Positions 36,678 to 43,226 of a stretch of 64,000 nt of DNA are shown here, one piece after another (within the stretch, counting starts at the first letter, position 1; the number at the start of each line of letters is the position of its first letter). The stretch is taken from contig NZ_JAUSRF010000011.1 in the NCBI RefSeq assembly GCF_030811685.1, forward strand, positions 124,001 to 188,000. Direction: 5' to 3'. This DNA is from Neorhizobium huautlense (GTDB lineage Bacteria; Pseudomonadota; Alphaproteobacteria; Rhizobiales; Rhizobiaceae). A model generated the notes under the pieces. The model saw only the letters and a program-made list of their open reading frames with translations, was not told the origin of the DNA and searched no databases. A program made the position numbers and the translations under genes.

Positions 36678-38117
36678 TCAGCGACCGGACTGAAGTTCTT
36701 TTGTCGCTGTCTTAACTTCAAACACCACACCTTCCGGTCGGTAGTCGATGTTCGCTTCGCCTCTAAGGCTTGAACCCAGCATTCGGATCAGTCGGCTACC
36801 GAAGCCGGATCGTTCCGGCTGGTTGACTTGCGGGCCGCCGCTCTCCTTCCAAAGGAACTGAAAGTCGCTGCCTTCGACGCTCCACTCTACCCGTATCCTG
36901 CCAGTTTCGTTAGAGAGAGCACCGTACTTGACGGCGTTCGTCGCCAGCTCATGTAGCGCGAGCGCGAGGCTCGTGCCGCCCTGATGCGAGACGTTTACGT
37001 CCGGTCCGAAACAATGGATGCGCTTAGTGATGTTAAACGGCTCAATCGCCTTCTCAACAGTCTCCCGCACGTTCGCGGTGTCGAAGTCGGTGCCACGGAG
37101 CACATCGTGTGAGCGGCCTAATGCTTCCAGGCGTTCCCCGATCGTTTGGCGCATGACAGCAGTTGGTTGATCGCCCTTCATCGACTGCTGAATGATGGCT
37201 TGGACCGTCGCCAGCATGTTTTTCATGCGATGGCTCATCTCTTGGGCCATCATCGCACGGTAGCCCTCGGCCTCTTTCCGTTCGGTGATGTCGATCGAAA
37301 CACCGCTCATGAGAAGCGGACGGCCTTCAGCATCAAAGCGGGTCTCGGCGCGAACTTCCATCCAAGCGATTTCGCCATCCGGGCGGATTGCACGATACTC
37401 GACCTGCAGCTGACCGTCTGACTGCAGCGCAGCGATCACAGCCTCCTGCCATCTGGCAAAATCGTCAGGGTGGACAGCTGCCTTTAGGTCTTCATACGAG
37501 AAATTGTCGGCTGGGTTACGGCCGAAGTTGATTTTGCAAAGTGCGGAGCAAACGAGCCGCTCTGTCGGGATGTCGAGCGTCCAGGTACCGAGGCCGCCCG
37601 CCTTGAGCGTGAAGTGTAACCGAGCCTCACTTGCCGTCAGGTCAGCGATGCGCCTCTGCATCTCGGCCTCGAGTTCTTCCTGGTCCTCGACCGCCTTGAT
37701 GGTGCGTTCGCGTGTCACGTCGAACTGCGAGGCGAAGAAGTAGGTCAGCTCGCCACCGTCGAAGACCGGCGAGACGAGAAGCCTGTTCCAGAACAGCGAA
37801 CCGTCCTTTTTGTAATTCAAAAGATCGATCTCGATCGGCTTTCGCGCTGCGATAGCATCTCGAACCTTGTTCACATCTTCGGTGTTGGTTCCAGGACCTT
37901 GCAGGAAGCGGCAATTACGACCCATGCACTCTTCGCGGCTGTAGCCGGTCAGCTTGGCGAAGGCATCATTGACAAAAACGATTGGATTGTCGCGCTGCCG
38001 GGGGTCCGTGATGATCATCGGCATTCGCGTTGCGCGCATCGCCGCTGCGAACGGATCGGACCCAGATGTCGTTTTGTGGATCTCGCGATCGATCCGGCGC
38101 TCTTCGGGTGATGTCAT
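36678..38117 (-). CDS. LOV-PAS-HWE blue-light histidine kinase
   Basis: About 479 residues. The N-terminal LOV domain has its photoactive cysteine at about residue 69 in GRNCRFLQG, with NYKKDGSLFWNRLLVSPV and YFFASQFDVT. A PAS domain follows (GGLGTWTLDIPTERLVC), then the HWE kinase with the phospho-histidine in QEMSHRMKNMLATVQ, LHELATNAVKYGAL and the WKE box. Relatives are Brucella LovhK and Rhizobium LOV-HK, which feed light into the PhyR-EcfG general stress response and virulence or surface traits. ATG 38117 is used; GTG 38135 is possible. An intergenic inverted repeat lies upstream. Confidence 0.92.
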   Translation of the reverse strand: MTSPEERRIDREIHKTTSGSDPFAAAMRATRMPMIITDPRQRDNPIVFVNDAFAKLTGYSREECMGRNCRFLQGPGTNTEDVNKVRDAIAARKPIEIDLLNYKKDGSLFWNRLLVSPVFDGGELTYFFASQFDVTRERTIKAVEDQEELEAEMQRRIADLTASEARLHFTLKAGGLGTWTLDIPTERLVCSALCKINFGRNPADNFSYEDLKAAVHPDDFARWQEAVIAALQSDGQLQVEYRAIRPDGEIAWMEVRAETRFDAEGRPLLMSGVSIDITERKEAEGYRAMMAQEMSHRMKNMLATVQAIIQQSMKGDQPTAVMRQTIGERLEALGRSHDVLRGTDFDTANVRETVEKAIEPFNITKRIHCFGPDVNVSHQGGTSLALALHELATNAVKYGALSNETGRIRVEWSVEGSDFQFLWKESGGPQVNQPERSGFGSRLIRMLGSSLRGEANIDYRPEGVVFEVKTATKELQSGR

Positions 38118-38195
38118 AGACAGGTGTTTATCCACCTTTTGTTCTTCTGTCGCGTGATGATTTCGTGATTGTATAACGCGGTACTAATAAAGGTG

Positions 38196-38271
38196 ATCAG
38201 GAGGGCTCTCCACATTGTACTAGGGGGACGGGGTGGAGCTGACGGAGAGGGCTCTTCATGGCCCTCCTGAT
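38196..38271. repeat. Inverted repeat with 11-base arms and inner pairing
   Basis: ATCAGGAGGGC (38196-38206) is the exact complement of GCCCTCCTGAT (38261-38271). Inside, CTCTCC (38206-38211) can pair with GGAGAG (38244-38249). It lies about 80 bp upstream of the LOV kinase start, in a stretch with no gene. It could be a folded leader or small RNA, a terminator-like barrier, or the remains of a mobile element. Confidence 0.5.
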
Positions 38272-38614
38272 GCTGAAAGAATTCCCGAAACGAATACTTG
38301 TTCCATGCCCGTCTTGCCCTAATTGCCGGCGCATCACGGCCGCTAGCTAGTTCCGCTTCACGCTACACGAAAGAGCACCGTTCCTGCTCTCTCGCCCTAT
38401 GGTTAGCGAATGCGCCCACGCCTGCCTGCTCAGTGCTGCAAAATCTGCAAAAATACGGGTTCTGTCTGAGAAACCCATCCCAGCCGCCCGCATCAAGGCT
38501 GGTTCGCCTGTGGTTGCGGCAGCTTCGGACTTCCTTGCCCGAAATGCAGTGAAGACGGATGGGATAGCCCGCCGAAGGGTACGCCGGGCTACCGTTGCAT
38601 TGCCGCGCGATAGA
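38272..38614. other. Intergenic stretch without a supported gene
   Basis: Open frames exist on both strands (for example 38347-38649 minus and 38399-38716 plus), but they overlap each other, have no ribosome binding sites and encode basic, low-complexity sequences. I see no RNA gene or element here. Confidence 0.5.
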
Positions 38615-38827
38615 TTATCGGTCACGGAGCGCTCTGCGCCGTTCTTCAAGATCTTTGGCGTTCATGGTTGCAGCCATGCTTTCCGCCTCGCCACCGCTCA
38701 TGCAGTCGTTCACTAAGGGACCAATCTTGCCTGGAAGTCCTGAAAAGATGTCAACGACGGATTTCATGCCGGGAAACGTTCGGCTCGTTTCTACCCGGTA
38801 GCGAAGGATTGGTGCACTGTTAGGCAT
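38615..38827 (-). CDS. Small hypothetical protein following DUF6894
   Basis: A 70-residue soluble protein. GGAGGC stands six bases before ATG 38827, and the start overlaps the DUF6894 stop by eight bases, which argues for a real, coupled gene. The sequence (YRVETSRTFPGMKSVVDIF) shows no motif that I know; it has Met/Glu-rich helical segments near the end. Confidence 0.6.
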   Translation of the reverse strand: MPNSAPILRYRVETSRTFPGMKSVVDIFSGLPGKIGPLVNDCMSGGEAESMAATMNAKDLEERRRALRDR

Positions 38828-39068
38828 CTTCAGCCTCCACGAGGACGACCGATCTAAGCGGGATGGTCTTGATCACAACACCGTCGGCGCCGGTTAGTTC
38901 GAAACATTCTGAGCGTATAGGTTCGCCCGATCGCACTTTCTGGCTTGCCACCTCGCGTGCTCCGAGTTTGGCTTCACGGATGGCAGCCTCGTCCGAAGGC
39001 AGTTCGCTTCCCTCGGGATCTTTCTCCAGCACACCGTTGGCGCGGTAGTTGAAAAAATATCGCGGCAT
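38820..39068 (-). CDS. DUF6894 family protein
   Basis: An 82-residue protein beginning MPRYFFNYRANGVLEKDPEG, the signature of DUF6894, with the conserved SDEAAIREAKLGAREVASQK helix. The family is nearly confined to rhizobia and relatives, often in several copies and often under stress control; function unknown. GGAGG precedes ATG 39068. A GGAAC-N17-GTT promoter candidate is 30-54 bp upstream. Coupled to the 70-residue gene downstream. Confidence 0.88.
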   Translation of the reverse strand: MPRYFFNYRANGVLEKDPEGSELPSDEAAIREAKLGAREVASQKVRSGEPIRSECFELTGADGVVIKTIPLRSVVLVEAEDA

Positions 39069-39097
39069 CTTTTACCTCCATTGCATCGCGGTATCTG

Positions 39098-39122
39098 AAC
39101 AAAGAGCGATAGAGGTTGTTCC
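39098..39122 (-). promoter_or_regulatory. EcfG/RpoE2-type promoter candidate of the DUF6894 gene
   Basis: On the minus strand GGAAC (39122-39118) is followed after 17 bases by GTT (39100-39098), which satisfies GGAAC-N18-TT with TGTT in place of CGTT. It ends 30 bp before the DUF6894 ATG. Confidence 0.55.
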
Positions 39123-39134
39123 GGGAGAATGACG

Positions 39135-39227
39135 ATGTGCGGTCGCTTCACCAACGGAATGGCTTGGGGCGAGAAGCCCACTACGAAATGTCTTTTGCGC
39201 TCGCGGTCGATGGTTTCGATGTGGTGA
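39135..39227 (+). pseudogene. Truncated SRAP (YedK-like) gene start
   Basis: ATG 39135, with GGGAG seven bases upstream, is followed at once by Cys: MCGRFTNGMAWGE. MCGRFT is the diagnostic N-terminus of SOS-response-associated peptidases, whose Cys2 crosslinks to abasic sites. After about 14 residues the likeness ends and a stop comes at 39227, so only the 5' end of the gene is left (normal length about 220 residues). Confidence 0.6.
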
Positions 39228-39305
39228 TGGCATTACAGTCGCATGCTCGCATGTCAGCTAAATGCCTATACCTGGCTATCGGGGAGCACAGCTACACTGG
39301 CAGCT

Positions 39306-39415
39306 GTCGATGCTCTTTTTTGGCGGTCCGACTAGCTTTAACCTCAATAATTTCAAGGCTATGCTTGACAATCCAGGATCTGCGCCAATAACGGTCGCAG
39401 GTTCGATTCCCTTCA
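39306..39415 (+). pseudogene. Remnant of a glycerate kinase 3' end, homologous to 54.18-54.29 kb
   Basis: In one frame it reads GGPTSFNLNNFKAML, against CGPTGVNVNDFRAIL at the C-terminus of the intact glycerate kinase in this window. At DNA level about four of five bases agree by eye over 45 positions, and likeness reappears 24-25 bases later in a GGTCGC-GGTTCGA-TCC segment present at both places. No other part of a kinase gene is recognisable here. It is therefore a decayed fragment of a second copy. Confidence 0.45.
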
Positions 39416-39550
39416 ATGCGAAAGCACGATATCAGAGCCCGAGCGGAAACTACGCCTTCTCCATGACCCTGTCATTGGCGCCGCTCCGTTGGAAGCGAGT
39501 TTTTCAGGGTGATTTTAGCGCGCGTTGCCTTTCCTACGATTGCGGCCTAG

Positions 39551-40228
39551 TCAGGTGGCGGATGCAATGCTCGTAGCATCAAGATTGATCAGCAGCGCAA
39601 TTGCCAGTGCTGCTGTGATTGCGAGTAGGAAAGCCCCGATGAAGATGGCCGTCGCCCTGATTGCGCCGATGCCCAAATCTTGCATGAACCACCGAACTTC
39701 GGCTTGAGCGTACCATACCACCGCGATAGTTACCGTGATGGCTCCTGCGACATCGCCTTGACCACTTGGCATGCTGTAAAAATCGAGGCCGAGCACCAAA
39801 ACGAAAGCGAACAGGGCTGCGACGTAACACTGGCTGAAGAATGGAGGCCGGAGAGAATCTCGCGTAAGGCGCACCTTTTTCCGTCGCAGGAGAATGGCCG
39901 CCATGCAGAGTGGAAAGATCCCGAAAATGACACCCCTCGCGATCAGAAGGTTCGAACCGGATCCGAGTCTCCTAACTGCCTCTGATGGATCGTAGATTGA
40001 GGGTAACGCACCAGCGACTCCCTGGGAGAGCATGAGCGTGATTAGCAGGAACAACGGCGGGCTGAGAGTATCCTCGTACTGGTCCTCTGGTCGATCCGCC
40101 AGTTCAGTATCGGCATAGCGCATCATCTTGAGGGGGGTGACTGCTGTGCGCCACACGGTGAGTGGGTAAAACAAGAGCCAAGACACCAGCTCGTACAGCA
40201 GTTCTTCGAGTGACTTCAGCAGCTTCAT
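39551..40228 (-). CDS. Polytopic membrane protein of unknown function
   Basis: About 225 residues with four or five membrane segments (LFLLITLMLSQGVAGAL, GVIFGIFPLCMAAILL, YVAALFAFVLVLGLDFY, TAIFIGAFLLAITAALAI). The start MKLLKSLEELLYELV is amphipathic. It recalls Yip1-like or permease-like proteins of rhizobia but has no diagnostic motif. ATG 40228 is used, without a strong ribosome binding site. Stands alone. Confidence 0.7.
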   Translation of the reverse strand: MKLLKSLEELLYELVSWLLFYPLTVWRTAVTPLKMMRYADTELADRPEDQYEDTLSPPLFLLITLMLSQGVAGALPSIYDPSEAVRRLGSGSNLLIARGVIFGIFPLCMAAILLRRKKVRLTRDSLRPPFFSQCYVAALFAFVLVLGLDFYSMPSGQGDVAGAITVTIAVVWYAQAEVRWFMQDLGIGAIRATAIFIGAFLLAITAALAIALLINLDATSIASAT

Positions 40229-40738
40229 AAAGTCCAATGGACGCCCCCGTGCCGATCAACTGAAGAGCTTCCTCATATCAGTGAATCTAAAAGCCGTCAC
40301 CTTCGCTTCAAACGACCATCTAAATGGGACTTATCAAACGACGCGTCGCTTGCTCCTTTCTGTTCCCACCGTCGCCAAGATCGAAAGGAATGTTTGCCAG
40401 CTCCAGACGAGGGCGTGAGTTATCACTACAGAAAAATTGTACCACTTGAGGGACTTACCTTCCCGATAGCGGAACGCTCGTTCCAGTCCAATCAATGCGA
40501 AGTGCCAGACATCAGCCCCCTCTGACCTAACTTGCTCGCTGGAAGTTCGAGCGCGTGCCGAGATTCAGCCGTTAGTTTATGCAGAAAGGCGACCCAGAGC
40601 AGACCGCGTGTCAGGTTCCGCATCATAACCTCGTGTAAGAATGCTAGATCAAATCTCCCGTGAGATGGACGTTTGAGAAGCTCCGCTCTAGTATGCCGCC
40701 AGTCGAAGAATTTTAGAGTAAACTGACGGCATCGAGCT
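40229..40738. other. About 500 bp with no recognised gene
   Basis: The stretch is AT-richer than its surroundings. A minus-strand frame (40492-40848) overlaps the Rmf-like gene antisense, lacks a ribosome binding site and resembles nothing I know. The area lies between gene remnants and an insertion sequence, so it may be decayed DNA. Confidence 0.5.
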
Positions 40739-40984
40739 ATGGAAAATGGCGAGCGAGCGGGCGGTGGCACGACAGTGCATGTTGCGAAAATACGACCAGA
40801 CGCCACGGTTGATATTCCCCAGAGATCAGTTTCTGAGGTGAAGATCATTTCCGCCTATTGCGAAGGAGTCGATGCAGCTCTGAGCGGGGCCCATGCTTTC
40901 AGCTGTCCGTACCTTGATGACCTAGAAAATGCTGCAAAATACGCAGCGTGGATGGAAGGCTTCGGCGACGTTAGGAGCAAATGA
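40739..40984 (+). CDS. Rmf/CrpP-fold small protein
   Basis: An 81-residue protein. After a variable N-terminal half, CEGVDAALSGAHAFSCPY followed by AAKYAAWMEGFGDVR matches the pattern of ribosome modulation factor and CrpP-like proteins: small residues and Gly, then CPY, then W-x2-G. Rmf makes hibernating 100S ribosomes; CrpP was described as a quinolone-modifying protein, a claim that is disputed. Alphaproteobacterial members are small, variable and common on plasmids. No clear ribosome binding site; the start ATG 40739 is therefore less certain. Confidence 0.65.
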   Translation: MENGERAGGGTTVHVAKIRPDATVDIPQRSVSEVKIISAYCEGVDAALSGAHAFSCPYLDDLENAAKYAAWMEGFGDVRSK

Positions 40985-41180
40985 TGCGCCCCTTGCCCTT
41001 CCGGCGCCCGAATTCGACATTAAACAAGTTATCTGTGTTGATAGCAGGTACTGGCGGCTCTTTGGCGCCTGCCCAATCCATCTCGCCCGAGAGGGGTTGG
41101 TCGAAACGCAAGTCGTCGCCATTTTTCACCGCTACGACCGGCAACAATCACGGGTCGATGGTCCGATTCCATTCAAGCCT

Positions 41181-42024
41181 AGGGTCGAAACCCAATCAAA
41201 CGATTGATCATGTTTCCTATCCGTGATTCACTGCGTGGAGGGGCAGGAGTGTTTGATCATGGCAGGCGAATTCTGGCTTGATGACGATCAGTGGGCGGTG
41301 ATTTCGCCGCTGCTTCCGACCAACCAACCCGGCGCTCATCGCACCGACGACCGCCGGGTTATCAGCGGGATCATCCACGTCTTGCGATCCGGTTGCCGAT
41401 GGCAGGATTGCCCCTCCTGCTACGGGCCTTCGACAACAGTCTATAATCGCTTCCATCGCTGGTCAGCTAAAGGGATATGGCGGCGACTGTTTGAAACTTT
41501 GGTGCAAACCACTGATCGGAACATCCATATGATCGATAGCACCACCGCAAAAGCACACCGCTCTGCTGCTGGCGGAAAAGGGGGGCAGATGCCGAAGCAA
41601 TCGGTCGCTCGAGAGGCGGCAGATCGACAAAAATCCATGCTGTTGTCGATGGTTGCGGCCGTCCAGTTGCGTTGCGAATAACCCCTGGGCAACGTGGTGA
41701 CGCACCCGTTGCCATCCCGCTCCTTGAACCCTTGCCGCCCACACGTCTGTGCGCCGCAGATACGGCTTACGACAGCGACGCCTTGCGCGATTTCCTGACA
41801 ACACGCGGCACGCAACCAGTCATTCCCAACAATCCAACCCGAAAGAGGATCAGACCCTTCGACCCGGTCGCCTACCGAAGACGCAATATCATCGAACGCA
41901 CATTCTGCCGTCTCAAGGACTGGAGGCGTGTCGCCACACGATACGACAAGCTCATGATAAACTTCGCCGCAACATGCTACATCGCCGCTATCGTCACATG
42001 GTGGATCGATTGAGTCTGGAGCCT
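41181..42024 (+). mobile_element. IS5-family (IS427 group) insertion sequence
   Basis: An 844-bp element. The left end AGGGTCGAAACCCAATCA and the right end read inward, AGGCTCCAGACTCAATCG, agree at about 13-14 of 18 positions. AAGCCT flanks both ends directly (41175-41180 and 42025-42030), although a TA duplication with slightly shorter ends would also fit. Length, terminal repeats and the two-frame transposase are those of the IS427 group. The right end is six bases from the stop codon of the LacI-type gene. Confidence 0.85.
41259..42013 (+). CDS. IS5-family transposase, made by -1 frameshifting
   Basis: Two overlapping frames make one DDE transposase. Frame one (ATG 41259, GGCAGGAG upstream) has LDDDQWAVISPLLP and the first catalytic Asp in HMIDSTTAKAHRSAAGGKG; read on, it ends at 41681. 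A -1 shift at AAAAGGGGGG (41576-41585) enters the frame with EAIGRSRGG, the second Asp in CAADTAYDSDALRDF and the Glu in RRNIIERTFCRLKDWRR, ending at 42013. The A/G slippery run is where IS427-group elements shift by programme, so this is probably functional rather than broken. Confidence 0.85.
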
Positions 42025-42030
42025 AAGCCT

Positions 42031-43044
42031 CTACGGGCTTGCGTGATCTAACAATTTCGCTTGCTTTGGCGCGGCGCCCGATGATCGCCGCTCGACAAAG
42101 GTCGACGCGATAAGAATGCGTTTCGCGTGAACCGGCTGGCCCCGCGTTTCTATACGTTCGAGTAAAAGCCGCATTGCTGCCGCACCCATTTCTATGCCTT
42201 GGACCTTGATCGTAGTAAGGTGGGGAGAGATCTGCGTAGCAGCGGAGAAGTCGCCGAAGCCGACGACCGACATGTCCTCCGGGATGCGGTAGCCCCGTGC
42301 CAGGAGTTCGGAAACGGCCGTGAGCGCCAGTCCGTCATGGGCGCAGAACAACGCCGTCGGAGCAATGCCGGCATTGTGAAGCTTTCGCAGCGCCGGGATG
42401 AAGCCTCCATCCTCCTCAAACTGCAGATGATGCAGCCGTGCTTCGGGATGCTGCTCAAGACCTTCCCGCAAACCGTGAAAGCGCTCCATCCGGCCGCGAT
42501 ACCCTTCCTCGCCCTGCAGGAAAGCAATGTCCCGATGCCCTAGCCCGATCAAATAGTCGCCAACAGCGATGCCCGCTTCATGATCCGTTCCGCCGACGTG
42601 ATCTGCCTGTTCGAGAGGGGCGACCCAACCGAGCCGCACGACCGGGACGCCGGATGACTTCAGCATATCGAGGGTCCTTTGCTCATGGGGACCGACGAGA
42701 ATGATACCCGCGCTGTCCTTCGCCATCGTTTCCACCCTATTGGCGTCGTGCGTCCATTGCAGGCGAACAGGCTGACCGAGACGATGCGCTTCCCGTTGCA
42801 TACCGTCCTGCAGCATCGTGCGTAGTTCGTAGCTGACGTTGTCGACCCGATCGTGGAAAATCAACGTGATCTCGCGCTGTTCTTCTACAGGACGCGCACG
42901 GAGATATCCCAATTTTTCAGCAGCATCTTCGACGCGTTTCCGGGTTGCGTCGCTAACGCCGGGCTTTCCCGAGAGAGAACACGACACCGCGAATTTGGAC
43001 AGGCCTGTGTGGTTGGCGATGTCCTGCAATGTAACCCGGCCCAT
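42031..43044 (-). CDS. LacI-family transcriptional regulator
   Basis: A 337-residue repressor-like protein. Helix-turn-helix: TLQDIANHTGLSKFAVSCSL at residues 5-24; then the hinge KRVEDAAEKLGY and a periplasmic-binding-like sensor domain with GIILVGPHEQ, RLGWVAPLEQADHVGGTD and the conserved FCAHDGLALTAVSEL. ATG 43044 has GAGG six bases upstream. It is divergent from the transport and catabolism genes across a 182-bp AT-rich control region and should respond to the imported compound or a breakdown product. An insertion sequence abuts its stop codon without altering the reading frame. Confidence 0.92.
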   Translation of the reverse strand: MGRVTLQDIANHTGLSKFAVSCSLSGKPGVSDATRKRVEDAAEKLGYLRARPVEEQREITLIFHDRVDNVSYELRTMLQDGMQREAHRLGQPVRLQWTHDANRVETMAKDSAGIILVGPHEQRTLDMLKSSGVPVVRLGWVAPLEQADHVGGTDHEAGIAVGDYLIGLGHRDIAFLQGEEGYRGRMERFHGLREGLEQHPEARLHHLQFEEDGGFIPALRKLHNAGIAPTALFCAHDGLALTAVSELLARGYRIPEDMSVVGFGDFSAATQISPHLTTIKVQGIEMGAAAMRLLLERIETRGQPVHAKRILIASTFVERRSSGAAPKQAKLLDHASP

Positions 43045-43226
43045 GATCAACCTCGTGGAAACAAATTTCAACATAACGCTTTACCTAACAAATCACATAA
43101 TACAAGCTACAAAAAATAGGAGATAAAAGCTGTTTTAGTGAAGAGTAGTTTTTGTGGAAACGTGGCGGGACCGATCCTGAGGAGGGGAGGCCATCCTTGC
43201 TGCGACGTGAATGGAGGAGGAAAGTT

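Noticed and set aside
38347..38649. A 100-codon minus-strand frame starting with TTG
   Set aside because: No ribosome binding site, overlap with a better-supported gene, Arg/Ala-rich random-like product and a competing frame on the other strand.
39388..39420. A tRNA-like T-arm (GGTTCGATTCC), also near 54272
   Set aside because: Neither place has matching T-stem pairs, an acceptor stem or an anticodon arm upstream, so no tRNA gene is called.
40492..40848. A 118-codon minus-strand frame
   Set aside because: Antisense to the Rmf/CrpP-like gene, no start signals and no likeness to known proteins.
40929..41207. A plus-strand frame reaching into the IS left end
   Set aside because: It begins inside the Rmf-like gene without a ribosome binding site and has no recognised motif; it might be a remnant but cannot be supported.
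41576..41585. Transposase frameshift as a sign of a dead IS
   Set aside because: The shift is at an A/G slippery run in the conserved place for IS427-group elements, so programmed -1 frameshifting explains it.
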